64,000 nt of DNA from Streptomyces radicis (GCF_003626575.1 NZ_RBDY01000008.1:1-64000), one strand, 5' to 3'; positions 34,333-46,179 are shown, counted from the stretch's first letter. The notes: a model not told the origin generated them from the letters alone. Translations and numbers: made by a program.

Positions 34333-35705
34333 AGACCACCGATGTGCGGGTCTGGGGCATCCGGCAGGACGCCCGAAGCAAGAAGGCGTCCTATCAGGTG
34401 CGTTGGCGCGTCAGCACGGCGACCTTTCCGCAGACGTTCAGGACGAAGGCGCTCGCCGACTCGTTCCGGTCCAAGCTGATCCGGGCCATGCGGGACGGCG
34501 AGGAGTTCGACACGGAGACCGGGCTTCCCGATTCGCTGGCCGAGAAGCCGCCGTCGTTGACCTGGTACGCCTTCGCTCTGAAGTACCTGGCGATGAAGTG
34601 GCCGCACGCCGCGTCGAACACCAGGGACGGGATGAACGAGGCGCTGGCTCAGGTCACGATGGCCTTCCTCGACGGCCTTTCCGGTCGCCCGGATGAGCGG
34701 CTGCTCAGAACGGCACTGCGGAGATGGGCGTTTGTGCTTCCTGGCCCGACCGACCGTGAGGTTCCGCCGGAGATCGGCAACGCGCTCGACTGGGTGGCCA
34801 GGGCGTCGCGGCCGTTGGGGGATCTGGCGAAGCCCCCGGAGATGCTGGCCGTTCTCAACGCGTTGAAGCTCAAGCTCGACGGCACCCCCGCCGCCGCAGA
34901 AACCGTACGGCGCAAGAAGAACACGTTCGTCAACGCCATGAAGTACGCCGTCGACCTGGGTGAGTTCGCGGACAATCCGGTGACCGCCGCCCGCTGGCAG
35001 AAGCCGGAGGTCGTCACGACCGTGGATCCACGCGTCGTGGCCAACCCGGCGCAGGCGGAGTCGCTCCTCACCGCCGTGTCCTATGTAGGCCGAACGCGTC
35101 GGTCGCGCGGCCCTCACCTCAGGGCGCTGTTCGCGGGCATGTACTACGGCGCGTTCCGCCCCGCCGAGGCCGTTGGTCTGGCCGAGCCGGACTGCACGTT
35201 GCCAGAAACGGGCTGGGGCCGTGTGCTCCTGCACCGCACCCGACCGACGGTGGGCAAGCGGTGGACGGACAGCGGGGAGACCCACGACGACCGAGGGCTC
35301 AAGAATCGGCCGGAGCAGGAGACCCGACCGGTGCCGATACCGCCCCGGCTGGTCGCCATACTGCGCGAGCACATGGACACCTTCGGGACGGCCGATGACG
35401 GGCGGCTGTTCTTCAACGAACGCGGTGGGCTCGTCGCATCGTGCACCTACTACCGCGCGTGGCACGAGGCCCGAGCGTTGGGACTGCCTCCCGAGCAGGT
35501 GGCCTCGCCGTTGGCGGGCCGTCCCTACGACCTGAGGCACTCGGCCCTGTCCACGTGGCTCAACGCCGGAGTGGACCCGACGGAGGTGGCGGAACGGGCG
35601 GGGAACAGCGTCGAGGTGCTGTTCGCTCGCTACGCGAAGTGCCTCTTCGGCAGGCACGAGGTCGCCAACCGGCGTATCGAGGAGCTGTTGCGCGAGTACA
35701 TGTGA
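34329..35705 (+). CDS. int: Tyrosine site-specific integrase
   Basis: This is a 458-residue phage-type integrase from GTG 34329. The N-terminal arm-binding and core-binding parts cover about 1-230. The catalytic domain has box I YYGAFRPAEAVGL (Arg I near 282) and box II PYDLRHSALSTWLNAG, where the usual first His is Tyr. ERAGNSVEVLFARY contains the nucleophilic Tyr near 443. It catalyses recombination between attP and the 3' end of tRNA-Arg. It is coupled to xis and ends about 210 bp from attR. Confidence 0.93.
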   Translation: MKTTDVRVWGIRQDARSKKASYQVRWRVSTATFPQTFRTKALADSFRSKLIRAMRDGEEFDTETGLPDSLAEKPPSLTWYAFALKYLAMKWPHAASNTRDGMNEALAQVTMAFLDGLSGRPDERLLRTALRRWAFVLPGPTDREVPPEIGNALDWVARASRPLGDLAKPPEMLAVLNALKLKLDGTPAAAETVRRKKNTFVNAMKYAVDLGEFADNPVTAARWQKPEVVTTVDPRVVANPAQAESLLTAVSYVGRTRRSRGPHLRALFAGMYYGAFRPAEAVGLAEPDCTLPETGWGRVLLHRTRPTVGKRWTDSGETHDDRGLKNRPEQETRPVPIPPRLVAILREHMDTFGTADDGRLFFNERGGLVASCTYYRAWHEARALGLPPEQVASPLAGRPYDLRHSALSTWLNAGVDPTEVAERAGNSVEVLFARYAKCLFGRHEVANRRIEELLREYM

Positions 35706-35725
35706 TCGGTTGGCGGCTCTGCATC

Positions 35726-35750
35726 AGGCCCCTGGCTTCGCCGGGGGCCT
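35726..35750 (+). terminator. Terminator after int
   Basis: AGGCCCC-TGG / CCG-GGGGCCT stem with a short TTC-type loop, followed by TTTG, 20 nt after the integrase stop. Confidence 0.75.
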
Positions 35751-35855
35751 TTGCCGTTCTCGGGTGCTGACCAGGGAAAACGGGCTGAACTCCACGCCAC
35801 GAATACGCCACAAGTGGTGGCAGGCAGCCGCTCAGACCCGCATTCGGCTGCGCAC

Positions 35856-35895
35856 ACAAAAAGACCCCAGACACAGCAAACATGCTGGCCAGGGG
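35856..35895 (-). terminator. Element-borne terminator for tRNA-Arg
   Basis: On the minus strand a hairpin (CCCC/GGGG and CAGCA/TGCTG arms) is followed by TCTTTTTG, about 25 nt downstream of the tRNA 3' end. The element therefore supplies a terminator for the tRNA that it has separated from its native one. Confidence 0.7.
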
Positions 35896-35913
35896 GTGAA
35901 CTACCGCCTCACA

Positions 35914-35969
35914 CACTGTGCCCCCGGCAGGATTCGAACCTGCGCACACGGCTCCGGAGGCCGTTGCTC
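35914..35969. repeat. attR, 56-bp direct repeat
   Basis: Identical to 24336-24391 and lying within the 3' part of the intact tRNA-Arg gene. It marks the right end of the integrated element. Confidence 0.93.
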
Positions 35970-35990
35970 TATCCCCTGAGCTACGGGGGC
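35919..35990 (-). tRNA. tRNA-Arg (anticodon CCG)
   Basis: 72-nt tRNA. The acceptor stem GCCCCCG pairs with CGGGGGC and the discriminator base is A. The anticodon arm is ACGGC-CTCCGGA-GCCGT, giving anticodon CCG. The T-arm is GCAGG-TTCGAAT-CCTGC. CCA is not encoded. It is complete on the attR side and is the integration target of the adjacent element. Confidence 0.95.
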
Positions 35991-36114
35991 GACGGGGGAA
36001 ACACTACCAGCTCGGGGGTGGGGGGTCGCACGTGTGATTCCGTGCGTGGGGGCCCGGGCGCTACCGCCGGGTACCTCTTCGGGGGAACGCCGGACGTGCG
36101 GGGTGGGGCGCGCT

Positions 36115-36127
36115 TACCCTGGTGGGG
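36115..36127 (+). promoter_or_regulatory. -10 box of a leaderless gene
   Basis: TACCCT at 36115-36120 lies 6 nt before GTG 36127, and no ribosome site is present. Transcription would begin at or next to the start codon. Confidence 0.6.
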
Positions 36128-36561
36128 TGCCAGGCGATGCCGGCCGGGTCCTTGTCGTCGACGACAACCAGGTCATCCGGCAGTTGATCAAAGTCAACCT
36201 CGAGCTCGACGGCTTCGAGGTCATGACCGCGTCCGACGGCGAGGAGTGCCTGGAGGCCGTCCACCGCTTCAGGCCCGATGTGATCACCCTCGACCTCGCC
36301 ATGCCGCGGCTCGACGGGATGCGGACCGTGGGGCGGCTGCGGGTCGACGCGCGGACCGCGGAGATCCCGCTCGTGCTCGTCAGCGCCTCCGCCGCGCCCG
36401 AGGTGCCGGTCGGGGTCGACGCCGTGCTGGCCAAGCCGTTCGAGCCCGCCGAGTTGGTCGGCCTGGTGCGCGCGCTGTGCGAGCGGGCGCGCGAGCGGGC
36501 CGTCCACCTGGCGAAACCGCTGGCCGAGCGCCGGTGTCCCTCTCGTACGCTGGCTCCGTGA
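36127..36561 (+). CDS. Stand-alone response regulator receiver
   Basis: This is a 144-residue single receiver domain without an output domain. The acidic pocket is D12-D13, the phosphoacceptor D56 lies in VITLDLAMPRLDG, and the conserved Lys lies in VLAKPF (about 105). GTG 36127 is preceded by a -10-like TACCCT, indicating a leaderless mRNA. Its stop overlaps the start of the next gene (GTGA). No histidine kinase is adjacent. It may act by protein-protein contact or as a phosphate sink. Confidence 0.88.
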   Translation: MPGDAGRVLVVDDNQVIRQLIKVNLELDGFEVMTASDGEECLEAVHRFRPDVITLDLAMPRLDGMRTVGRLRVDARTAEIPLVLVSASAAPEVPVGVDAVLAKPFEPAELVGLVRALCERARERAVHLAKPLAERRCPSRTLAP

Positions 36562-37307
36562 CCCCAGCCCAGCTCACCCGGGCCGTGCTCAGCTCAGCGA
36601 GCGAGCTCGGCGTGGCCGACGTGCCCGGGGGCGTGCGGCTCGCGCCGCGCGGGGCGCGGGCGTGGGGGACCGGGATCGCGCTGCGCCTGGCCGGGCCCGT
36701 CGGCGTACCGGCGGTCGAGGTGGCGCGCGCGTTGCGTGCGCGCCTGGTGAACGCGCCCGGCGTGCACGCCGTGGAGGTCAGCGCGCGCGGCTTCCTCACC
36801 ATCGAGCTCGGCGCCGACGCGGACGCCGCGCTGCTGGCCGAGATCCTTCAACGCCCCGCGCCCGAGCCGCTGTCCGACGACCCCGCGCGCGATGTGGCGC
36901 GTTGGGCGGAGGCGGCCGGGGGAGCGCCCGAGGCGCTGCTGGTCCAGCGCGAGGAGAACCCCCTCTTCCGCGTGCGGTACGCGCACGCCCGCAGCCGCGC
37001 GCTGGTGCGCGGCGCGCACGCGCTGGGCGTGCGCCCCGATCCGCGCGGGGCCCGGTTCGACGACGCGCCCGCCGCGCCCGAGCGCGCGCTCCTCACCGCG
37101 CTCGGCGAACAGGTCGGGAACGTCCGCCGACTGCTCGCCGTCGCCGACGCGTTCCTCAGGGTGGAGCGGGAGCGTCCCACGCTGCCCGTGGGCGACGAGA
37201 AACCCTCGGCCGTCCACCGCGCCCGGCTCGCGCTCGCCCAGGCCGCCGGGGCGGTGCTCGCCGACGGCCTGCACCGGATGGGCATCAGCGCGCCCGACCA
37301 CCTGTGA
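36558..37307 (+). CDS. nrtL: ArgS-related anticodon-binding (DALR) protein
   Basis: This is a 249-residue protein resembling the N-terminal and DALR anticodon-binding regions of arginyl-tRNA synthetase without the catalytic Rossmann core. The start has ArgS additional-domain-like [20 protein letters not shown]. The C-terminal helical domain has [20 protein letters not shown] and [20 protein letters not shown]. In streptomycetes this stand-alone homologue lies just before lysA, as here. Start GTG 36558 overlaps the previous stop and also follows a TACGCT -10 box, so it can be made from a leaderless mRNA. It may bind tRNA but should not aminoacylate it. Confidence 0.8.
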   Translation: MTPAQLTRAVLSSASELGVADVPGGVRLAPRGARAWGTGIALRLAGPVGVPAVEVARALRARLVNAPGVHAVEVSARGFLTIELGADADAALLAEILQRPAPEPLSDDPARDVARWAEAAGGAPEALLVQREENPLFRVRYAHARSRALVRGAHALGVRPDPRGARFDDAPAAPERALLTALGEQVGNVRRLLAVADAFLRVERERPTLPVGDEKPSAVHRARLALAQAAGAVLADGLHRMGISAPDHL

Positions 37308-37332
37308 GACCAGGACATACAGAGGACTTCCC

Positions 37333-38727
37333 ATGAGCCGTTCCGCCCACCCCGCAGGGCCACGCCACGCCGACGTGCTGCCCGAGGGCCACTACGCCGC
37401 GCCGCCCGTCGACCTCAACGCCCTCGAGCCCAAGGTCTGGTCGCGCACCGTGACCCGCGACGCCGACGGCGCCCTCACCGTCGCGGGGATCGGCGTGCGC
37501 GAGCTGGCCGAGACGTTCGGGACGCCCGCGTATGTGCTCGACGAGGCCGACTTCAGGGCGCGTTGCCGGGCCTGGCGCGAGGCGTTCGGCGCGGGCGCCG
37601 ACGTCTTCTACGCGGGCAAGGCGTTCCTGTCGCGGGCCGTGGTCCGCTGGCTGGCCGACGAGGGGCTCAACGTCGACGTGTGCTCCGGCGGCGAGTTGGC
37701 GACCGCGCTGGCCGGGGGCATGCCACCCGAGCGCATCGCCCTGCACGGCAACAACAAGTCGGTCGCCGAGATCACCCGCGCCGTCGAGGCGGGCGTGGGG
37801 CGGATCGTGCTCGACTCGTTCCAGGAGATCGAACGCGTCGCCGCGGCGGCCCGGCGGCACGGCACGCGGCAGCGGGTGCAGATCCGCGTCACCGTCGGGG
37901 TCGAGGCGCACACGCACGAGTTCATCGCGACGGCGCACGAGGACCAGAAGTTCGGCCTCGCGCTGGCCGACGGCACCGCGGCCGAGGCGGTCAGGCGCGT
38001 GCTGCGCCACCGCGACGACCTCGAACTCGTCGGCATCCACTCGCACATCGGCTCGCAGATCTTCGACATGGCGGGCTTCGAGGTCTCCGCGCGCCGCGTC
38101 GTCGGGCTGCTCACCGCCGTCAGGGACGAGCACGGGATCGAGCTGCCCGAGGTGGACCTCGGCGGCGGCCTCGGCATCGCCTACACCGCGGAGGACGACC
38201 CGAGCGAGCCGCACGAGATCGGCAAGTCGCTGAGCGAGATCGTCGCCAAGGAGTGCGACGCCGCCGGGCTCGCCGTGCCCCGCCTCTCCGTGGAGCCCGG
38301 CCGCGCGATCGTAGGGCCTGGCGCGTTCACGCTCTACGAGGTCGGCACGGTCAAGCCGCTCACCGGGCTGCGCACCTATGTGAGCGTGGACGGCGGGATG
38401 TCGGACAACATCCGCACGGCGCTCTACGACGCCGACTACTCCGTGGTGCTCGCCTCCCGCTCATCCGCCGCGCCCCCCATGCTGGCGCGCGTGGTCGGGA
38501 AGCACTGCGAGAGCGGCGACATCGTCGTGCGCGACGCGTACCTCCCGGCCGACGTGGCCCCCGGCGACCTGCTCGCCGTGCCCGCGACCGGCGCGTACTG
38601 CCGCTCGATGGCCAGCAACTACAACCACACGCCCCGCCCGCCCGTGATCGCGGTGGCCGAAGGGCGGGCACGAGAGATCGTGCGGCGCGAGACCGAGGAC
38701 GACCTGCTCCGCCTCGACGTCGGCTGA
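37333..38727 (+). CDS. lysA: Diaminopimelate decarboxylase
   Basis: This is a 464-residue fold-III PLP enzyme converting meso-diaminopimelate to L-lysine, the last step of lysine synthesis. The Schiff-base Lys is K96 in [13 protein letters not shown]. Further PLP-site motifs are [20 protein letters not shown] and [12 protein letters not shown], and the second-subunit Cys/Tyr region DVCSGGEL and [13 protein letters not shown] completes the active site. ATG 37333 lies 25 nt after the ArgS-related gene. It heads the Asp-family amino acid cluster with hom, thrC and thrB downstream. Confidence 0.97.
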   Translation: MSRSAHPAGPRHADVLPEGHYAAPPVDLNALEPKVWSRTVTRDADGALTVAGIGVRELAETFGTPAYVLDEADFRARCRAWREAFGAGADVFYAGKAFLSRAVVRWLADEGLNVDVCSGGELATALAGGMPPERIALHGNNKSVAEITRAVEAGVGRIVLDSFQEIERVAAAARRHGTRQRVQIRVTVGVEAHTHEFIATAHEDQKFGLALADGTAAEAVRRVLRHRDDLELVGIHSHIGSQIFDMAGFEVSARRVVGLLTAVRDEHGIELPEVDLGGGLGIAYTAEDDPSEPHEIGKSLSEIVAKECDAAGLAVPRLSVEPGRAIVGPGAFTLYEVGTVKPLTGLRTYVSVDGGMSDNIRTALYDADYSVVLASRSSAAPPMLARVVGKHCESGDIVVRDAYLPADVAPGDLLAVPATGAYCRSMASNYNHTPRPPVIAVAEGRAREIVRRETEDDLLRLDVG

Positions 38728-38802
38728 GCGGCACGCGTCGGGCGCTCCGCGTCCGTATGGTGAACGCGGGGTGGGGCTCGCGCGCGGGTGCGTGAGACTT
38801 GA

Positions 38803-38832
38803 GGGATCAAGGGACCTTGGGGATCAAGGGAC
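38803..38832. repeat. 13-nt direct repeat upstream of hom
   Basis: GGGATCAAGGGAC occurs at 38803-38815 and 38820-38832, a 17-nt period, ending about 20 nt before the hom start. It could be an operator or simple slippage. Confidence 0.5.
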
Positions 38833-38852
38833 ACACGGAGAGGCGAGGTCGA

Positions 38853-40208
38853 ATGGTGCGCACGCGTCCGCTGAAGGTGGCGCTGCTGGGCTGCGGGGTC
38901 GTCGGCTCGCAGGTGGCCCGCCTGATGACGGCGCACGCCGGTGACCTCGCCGCGCGCATCGGGGCGCCCGTCGAGCTGGCCGGGGTCGCCGTGCGCCGCC
39001 TCGGCAGGGCGCGCGGCGACGTCGACCCCGCGCTGGTCACCACGGACGCCGAGTCCCTGGTCACGCGGGGCGACATCGACGTCGTGGTCGAGCTGATCGG
39101 CGGCATCGAGCCCGCCCGTTCGCTGATCAACGCCGCCTTCGAGAGCGGCGCGAGCGTCGTCACCGCCAACAAGGCGCTGCTCGCGGGGGACGGGCCCGCG
39201 CTCCAGGCCGCGGCCGAGAAGCACGCGGCCGACCTCTACTTCGAGGCGTCCGTCGCCGGCGCCATCCCGCTGCTGCGCCCGCTGCGTGAGTCGCTGGCCG
39301 GGGACAAGGTGGACCGGGTCCTCGGCATCGTCAACGGCACGACCAACTTCATCCTCGACCGCATGGAGTCCAGCGGCGCCAGCTACGGCGAGGCGCTGGA
39401 CGAGGCCACCGCGCTCGGGTACGCGGAGGCCGATCCGACCGCCGACGTCGAGGGGTTCGACGCGGCGGCGAAGGCGGCGATCCTGGCCGGGATCGCGTTC
39501 CACACGCGGGTGCGCCTCGACGACGTGCACCGCGAGGGCATCACCGAGATCACCGCGGCCGACATCGCGGGCGCGCGCCAGATGGGCCACGCCGTCAAGC
39601 TGCTGGCGATCTGCGAACGGGCCGAGGACGGCCGCTCGGTGACCGCGCGCGTCCACCCGGCGATGATCCCGCTCAGCCACCCGCTCGCGAGCGTGCGTGA
39701 GGCGTACAACGCCGTGTTCGTGGAGGCGGAGGCGGCCGGGCGGCTGATGTTCTACGGTCAGGGCGCGGGGGGCGCGCCGACCGCGTCCGCCGTGCTCGGC
39801 GACCTGGTGGCCGCCTGCCGGAACCGCCTGACCGGCGGCCTGGGGCCCCGCGAATCCGCCTACGCCCAGCTCCCGGTGAGCCCGATGGGCGAGGTCACCA
39901 CGCGGTACCACGTCAGTCTCGACGTGGTGGACAAGCCAGGCGTGCTCGCCCAGTGCGCCGCGGTCTTCGCCGACCACGGGGTCTCGATCGACACCGTGCG
40001 GCAGACCGGCAAGGGCAACAAAGGCGGCAAGGTCGGCAAGGGCGGCAACGTCGGCAACGACGGCCAGGAGGGCAGGGGCGGCGAGGCCAAGCTCGTCGTC
40101 GTCACCCACCGGGCGCCCGACGCCGCGCTCGGCGCGACCGTCGAGGCGCTGCGCAGCCTTGACACCGTGCATGGCGTCGCGAGCACCATGCGGGTCGAAG
40201 GCGAATAG
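38853..40208 (+). CDS. hom: Homoserine dehydrogenase
   Basis: This is a 451-residue NAD(P)-dependent enzyme reducing aspartate semialdehyde to homoserine, the branch point to Thr and Met. The Rossmann motif is LLGCGVVGS (about 10-18). Catalytic-domain motifs are [21 protein letters not shown] and [19 protein letters not shown]-terminal ACT domain (from about 350) gives feedback control by threonine. A Gly/Lys/Asn-rich stretch ([13 protein letters not shown] and on, about residues 386-411) is inserted within the ACT domain, which is unusual. Start ATG 38853 has GGAGAGGCGAGG upstream. It lies 52 bp before thrC. Confidence 0.96.
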   Translation: MVRTRPLKVALLGCGVVGSQVARLMTAHAGDLAARIGAPVELAGVAVRRLGRARGDVDPALVTTDAESLVTRGDIDVVVELIGGIEPARSLINAAFESGASVVTANKALLAGDGPALQAAAEKHAADLYFEASVAGAIPLLRPLRESLAGDKVDRVLGIVNGTTNFILDRMESSGASYGEALDEATALGYAEADPTADVEGFDAAAKAAILAGIAFHTRVRLDDVHREGITEITAADIAGARQMGHAVKLLAICERAEDGRSVTARVHPAMIPLSHPLASVREAYNAVFVEAEAAGRLMFYGQGAGGAPTASAVLGDLVAACRNRLTGGLGPRESAYAQLPVSPMGEVTTRYHVSLDVVDKPGVLAQCAAVFADHGVSIDTVRQTGKGNKGGKVGKGGNVGNDGQEGRGGEAKLVVVTHRAPDAALGATVEALRSLDTVHGVASTMRVEGE

Positions 40209-40260
40209 GTCCGCGGCCCCGGGCGAACGCCCACGGGCCCGAACAGGAGAGGCAGCAGGC

Positions 40261-41334
40261 ATGTCTGTCACCGGCACGAGCCGACAGTGGCGCGGGGTGA
40301 TCGAGGAGTATCGCGACCGGCTTCCGGTCACGGCCGACACCCCGGTGGTGACGCTGCGCGAGGGGGGCACGCCGCTGGTCCCCGCGGGGGTCCTCTCCGA
40401 ACGCACCGGGTGTGACGTTTATCTCAAGGTCGAGGGGGCCAACCCCACGGGGTCGTTCAAGGACCGCGGCATGACGATGGCCATCTCGGTGGCCAAGGCC
40501 GAGGGCGCGCGGGCCGTCATCTGCGCCTCGACGGGCAACACCTCGGCGTCCGCCGCCGCGTACGCGGTGCGCGCCGGGATGGTGTGCGCCGTGCTGGTGC
40601 CGCAGGGCAAGATCGCGCTCGGCAAGATGGGCCAGGCGCTCGTGCACGGCTCCCGCATCCTCCAGGTCGAAGGGAACTTCGACGACTGCCTCACCCTGGC
40701 CCGCCAGCTGTCGGACAAGTACCCGGTGGCGCTGGTCAATTCGGTGAACCCCGTGCGCATCGAGGGCCAGAAGACGGCCGCGTTCGAGATCGTCGACATG
40801 CTCGGCGACGCGCCCGACGTCCATGTCCTGCCCGTGGGCAACGCCGGGAACATCACGGCCTACTGGCGGGGTTACCGGGAGTACGCCGCCGAGGGCCCGG
40901 CCACCCGCACCCCCCGGATGTGGGGCTACCAGGCGTCGGGCGCGGCGCCCATCGTGCGCGGCGAGCCGGTCAAGGACCCCTCGACGATCGCCACCGCGAT
41001 CCGCATCGGCAACCCCGCGTCCTGGGCCTCGGCCGAGCGCGCCAGGGACGAGTCGGGCGGGCGCATCGACGCGGTGACCGACCGCCAGATCCTGTCCGCC
41101 TACCGGCTGTTGGCGGCGGGCGAGGGCGTCTTCGTGGAGCCTGCCTCGGCCGCGTCCGTGGCCGGTCTGCTCAAGGCGGCCGACGAAGGCGAGGTCGATC
41201 CTGGCCAGGTCATCGTGTGCACGGTCACCGGCAACGGGCTCAAGGACACGGAGTGGGCCGTCTCCGGCGCCCCCCGCCCGGTGACGGTCCCGGTGGACGC
41301 GGACGCGGCGGCCCAACGCCTCGACCTCGCCTGA
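40261..41334 (+). CDS. thrC: Threonine synthase
   Basis: This is a 357-residue PLP enzyme converting O-phosphohomoserine to threonine. The Schiff-base Lys is K67 in [11 protein letters not shown]. The PLP phosphate loop is [12 protein letters not shown] and the C-terminal motif is [11 protein letters not shown]. Length and motifs fit the short actinobacterial ThrC class. ATG 40261 is preceded by CAGGAGAGG. It lies directly after hom and before thrB, completing homoserine-to-threonine conversion. Confidence 0.97.
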   Translation: MSVTGTSRQWRGVIEEYRDRLPVTADTPVVTLREGGTPLVPAGVLSERTGCDVYLKVEGANPTGSFKDRGMTMAISVAKAEGARAVICASTGNTSASAAAYAVRAGMVCAVLVPQGKIALGKMGQALVHGSRILQVEGNFDDCLTLARQLSDKYPVALVNSVNPVRIEGQKTAAFEIVDMLGDAPDVHVLPVGNAGNITAYWRGYREYAAEGPATRTPRMWGYQASGAAPIVRGEPVKDPSTIATAIRIGNPASWASAERARDESGGRIDAVTDRQILSAYRLLAAGEGVFVEPASAASVAGLLKAADEGEVDPGQVIVCTVTGNGLKDTEWAVSGAPRPVTVPVDADAAAQRLDLA

Positions 41335-41595
41335 ACGCGGAGCGCGAGCGCGGCGCGTGTGCGGGGGCGGGCGTCAGGGCCGCGCGCCGGGGCAAACGCC
41401 GGTCCGCGCCCGGCGGATGACGACACCGACCCGCCCTGTATCGCGCATGAACCTTCCTTCGATAGGCTGGTATTCGTCCCGAAGTGGTGTAACGCTCGCA
41501 GTCGCCCGCGCGAGGCGGGGCTCGCGCCGTTCATGCCGGCGCCGCACGCCCGTCGAGGACATGCCGCACATCTCACCAAGGAGAGTCATCGAGCG

Positions 41596-42522
41596 ATGGC
41601 CCATCCCGCCTTCCGCGCCGCAGCCGTGCGGGTGCGTACGCCCGCGACCAGCGCCAACCTCGGTCCCGGCTTCGACGCGCTCGGCTTGGCCCTCGGGCTC
41701 TACGACGACGTGGTCGTCCGGGTGGCGGAGTCGGGGCTGCACGTCGACCTCGCCGGCGAGGGCGCCGACACCCTGCCGCGCGACGAGCGGAACCTCCTGA
41801 TCAGGGCGTTGCGCACGGCGTTCGACGCGCTCGGTGGGCAGCCGCGCGGCCTCGAGGTCGTCTGCGCGAACCGCATCCCGCACGGCCGGGGCCTCGGCTC
41901 GTCGTCGGCCGCGATCTGCGCGGGCCTGGTGGCCGCCCGCGCGGTGACCTCGGGCGGCGAGGCCCGCCTCGACGACGCGACGATGCTGGAGCTCGCGGCC
42001 GAGATGGAGGGCCACCCCGACAACGTCGCCGCGTGCCTGCTCGGCGGCTTCACGCTGGCCTGGGGCGAGAACGGCGCGGTGCGCGCGATCCGGATGGATC
42101 CGGCGCCCACGGTCGTTCCCGTGGTGTTCGTGCCGGCCAGGCCGCTGGCCACGGAGACCGCGCGCGGCCTGCTGCCGCGCACCGTGCCGCACGTCGACGC
42201 GGCGGCCAACGCCGGCCGCGCCGCGCTGCTCGTCGAGGCGCTGACCCGGCGCCCCGAGCTGCTGCTGCCCGCCACCGAGGACCGGCTGCACCAGGAGTAC
42301 CGGGCGTCCGCGATGCCGGAGTCCATGGACCTGGTCGGCCGACTGCGGGCGGACGGGGTGCCCGCGGTGATCTCGGGCGCGGGGCCCACGGTCCTGGCGT
42401 TCGCGGAGGACGGCGAGGCGGACAAGGTGGCCAGGCTGGCCGGCGAGGGCTGGACGGCCAACAGGCTGGCCCTGGACACCGCGGGCGCCTGCGTTCTGCC
42501 ACTGACCGGGACCGGTCAGTGA
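41596..42522 (+). CDS. thrB: Homoserine kinase
   Basis: This is a 308-residue GHMP-family kinase that phosphorylates homoserine. The ATP-binding motif is PHGRGLGSSSAAICAG (about 93-108). ATSANLGPGFDALGLALGLY is the N-terminal signature, and ISGAGPTVLAF is the C-terminal glycine-rich motif. ATG 41596 has AAGGAGAG 12 nt upstream. The 261-bp gap to thrC holds a -10-like TAGGCT (41463-41468) and a 7-bp hairpin (41508-41527), so thrB may have its own promoter. Confidence 0.97.
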   Translation: MAHPAFRAAAVRVRTPATSANLGPGFDALGLALGLYDDVVVRVAESGLHVDLAGEGADTLPRDERNLLIRALRTAFDALGGQPRGLEVVCANRIPHGRGLGSSSAAICAGLVAARAVTSGGEARLDDATMLELAAEMEGHPDNVAACLLGGFTLAWGENGAVRAIRMDPAPTVVPVVFVPARPLATETARGLLPRTVPHVDAAANAGRAALLVEALTRRPELLLPATEDRLHQEYRASAMPESMDLVGRLRADGVPAVISGAGPTVLAFAEDGEADKVARLAGEGWTANRLALDTAGACVLPLTGTGQ

Positions 42523-42933
42523 TCGCCGAAAGACACCGAAGAACGATCGCCGGAACGATCGCCGGAGAACATGGATAGGGGGAATGAAGGCAGGATCCGG
42601 TAGTGTTAACCTCAAGTCTGCACGTACCGTCCCGGTGGACGCCGTGCGGAATTCCGGGGTCCCACCTCCTGGGACCACCTCTTCTTCCGGGAGCCTCCAC
42701 TCATCTGCCCGAGCAGCCTGCCTGGCAGTGCCGAGCCCGCTCCGGAAGCGGTGCGAGACGGTTCGTCGAATCCTCCTCGATCCTCCCCGCACCACACCTC
42801 ATGAATTGATCTTCCGCCGCGATGAGCAGGCGGATCACCGCACCGGCCGGTCCGCCGCACGAGGCCGCAGCCGGAGAGCACGACCGGTCGCCGAGCCAGA
42901 CAGGCCGACGTCCGCTCCAGGGAAGGACCCTAC
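42523..42933 (+). promoter_or_regulatory. rho promoter and long leader
   Basis: The gap of 411 bp before rho has no convincing gene. TAGTGT at 42601-42606, followed by TAACC, looks like a -10 box and would give a leader of about 320 nt. Such long leaders are typical of autoregulated rho genes. GGAAGGA (42921-42927) is the ribosome site. Confidence 0.5.
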
Positions 42934-44901
<1,968 letters not shown>

Positions 44902-44926
44902 CCTCGGGGACGGCACGTCGGACGGC

Positions 44927-44958
44927 GGCCCCGGCTCACCGCGCGGTGAGCCGGGGCC
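44927..44958 (+). terminator. Terminator after rho
   Basis: 14-bp perfect stem (44927-44940 / 44945-44958) with a GCGC loop, followed by GTTCCG. It lies 26 nt downstream of the rho stop. Confidence 0.8.
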
Positions 44959-45054
44959 GTTCCGCGTCACATGAACGGGAGGTGTCGCCCGGATGAACGG
45001 CGGGCGTGCACCGTTCGACAAGCGAGATCGGGCATACCGGGGCACAATGGGTGA

Positions 45055-46179
45055 ATGGGCCCCCCTTCGGACGGAGAGCGACCGGCCGGTCACCCCCGCG
45101 CGGGTGGCCGGGCCCGCCGCCGCAGGCTGCTGCGGTTCGCCGTCCTCGGCCTGGTCCTGCTGGTCGTCGTCACGGGCGTGGGGGCCACCGCGCTCTACGT
45201 CAAGCTCGAGCGGAACATCTCGCAGATCGACATCGACGGCGCCCTCGGCCCCGACCGCCCCGAGGACGCCCCGCACGACTCCCTCGACATCCTCGTCCTC
45301 GGCTCCGACTCGCGCGCCGGCGCGAACGGCGCGTACGGCGGCGAGGACGCCCAGGAGGGCGCCCGCGCGGACACCGCGATGATCGTGCACGTCAACGAGG
45401 GCCACGACGCCGCGACCGTCGTCTCCATCCCGCGCGACACGATGGTCGAACGGCCCGCGTGCGAGCGCGCCGACGGCTCGAAGGCGCCCGCGCGGGAGCG
45501 TTCGATGTTCAACGAGGCGTACACCGTGGGCGGTCCCGTCTGCTCGGTCAAGACCGTCGAGGAGATGACCGGGCTGCGGATGGACCACTTCATCGAGATC
45601 GACTTCCACGGCTTCGCCGACATGATCGACACCCTGGGCGGCGTCGAGGTCACCACCACCCAGGCCATCGACGACAAGGACAGCCACCTCGACCTGCCCG
45701 CCGGCACCCACACCCTCGACGGCGAGCAGTCCCTCGCGCTCGTGCGCACGCGCAAGGCCGTCGGGGACGGCAGCGACCTGAGCCGCATCGAGCTCCAGCA
45801 GCAGTTCGTGCGCGCGCTGGCCGACCAGGTCAGCGGCATGGGCCTGATGACCAACCCCAAGCGCCTGTGGGACCTCGCCGACGTCGCGACCTCCGCCGTC
45901 ACCACGGACTCCTCGCTCGGCTCGGTGCGCGACCTGGCCGGACTCGGGCGCGGCATGCGGGACATCGGCCCCGATGACCTCCAGATGGTCACGCTCCCCG
46001 TCACGCGCGACGCCGCCGACCCCAACCGGGTCGCGCCGGTCGAGGACCGGTCGAGACAGGTCTGGCACGCCTTGCGCGAGGACCGCCCGGTGCCACGCTC
46101 GGCCACCGTGGACTCCAGGGGCGAGGACGGCGGCGGCACCCCCGTGGCCATTCCGGGGCGGGCGCCGCGCGAGGAATAA
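45055..46179 (+). CDS. LytR-CpsA-Psr (LCP) family cell-wall ligase
   Basis: This is a 374-residue LCP protein that attaches glycopolymers to peptidoglycan from undecaprenyl-linked precursors. A cytoplasmic start is followed by one membrane segment at about 23-46 ([20 protein letters not shown]). The extracellular LCP domain follows: [65 protein letters not shown] and [20 protein letters not shown], with the conserved Arg/Asp residues. ATG 45055 lies 6 nt after CACAAT, consistent with a leaderless mRNA. It stands between rho and rpmE as in other streptomycetes. Confidence 0.94.
   Translation: MGPPSDGERPAGHPRAGGRARRRRLLRFAVLGLVLLVVVTGVGATALYVKLERNISQIDIDGALGPDRPEDAPHDSLDILVLGSDSRAGANGAYGGEDAQEGARADTAMIVHVNEGHDAATVVSIPRDTMVERPACERADGSKAPARERSMFNEAYTVGGPVCSVKTVEEMTGLRMDHFIEIDFHGFADMIDTLGGVEVTTTQAIDDKDSHLDLPAGTHTLDGEQSLALVRTRKAVGDGSDLSRIELQQQFVRALADQVSGMGLMTNPKRLWDLADVATSAVTTDSSLGSVRDLAGLGRGMRDIGPDDLQMVTLPVTRDAADPNRVAPVEDRSRQVWHALREDRPVPRSATVDSRGEDGGGTPVAIPGRAPREE

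Larger units (their letters stand above)
24336..35969. mobile_element. pSAM2-type actinomycete integrative and conjugative element (AICE)
   Basis: This is an 11.6-kb element flanked by 56-bp att repeats in tRNA-Arg(CCG). It carries the full pSAM2-type module set in order: KorSA-like GntR repressor, Pra-like protein, FtsK-type Tra, Spd-like membrane peptide, RepSA-like initiator, Xis, and tyrosine integrase next to attR. Cargo at the left end comprises an APH-fold kinase, an HTH/TPR regulator and three small proteins. A structured non-coding block lies at 28.2-29.4 kb. All core genes look intact, so it could still excise, replicate as a rolling circle and transfer as double-stranded DNA. A Nudix gene, present in pSAM2, was not seen. 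Confidence 0.93.

Noticed and set aside
36034-36126. Longer N-terminus for the response regulator
   Set aside because: The extra residues are not receiver-like and would begin upstream of the -10 box at 36115. GTG 36127 fits a leaderless start.
40010-40080. CRISPR-like or regulatory repeat in hom
   Set aside because: The GGCAAG-type repeats are in frame, have no spacers and encode a Gly/Lys/Asn loop.
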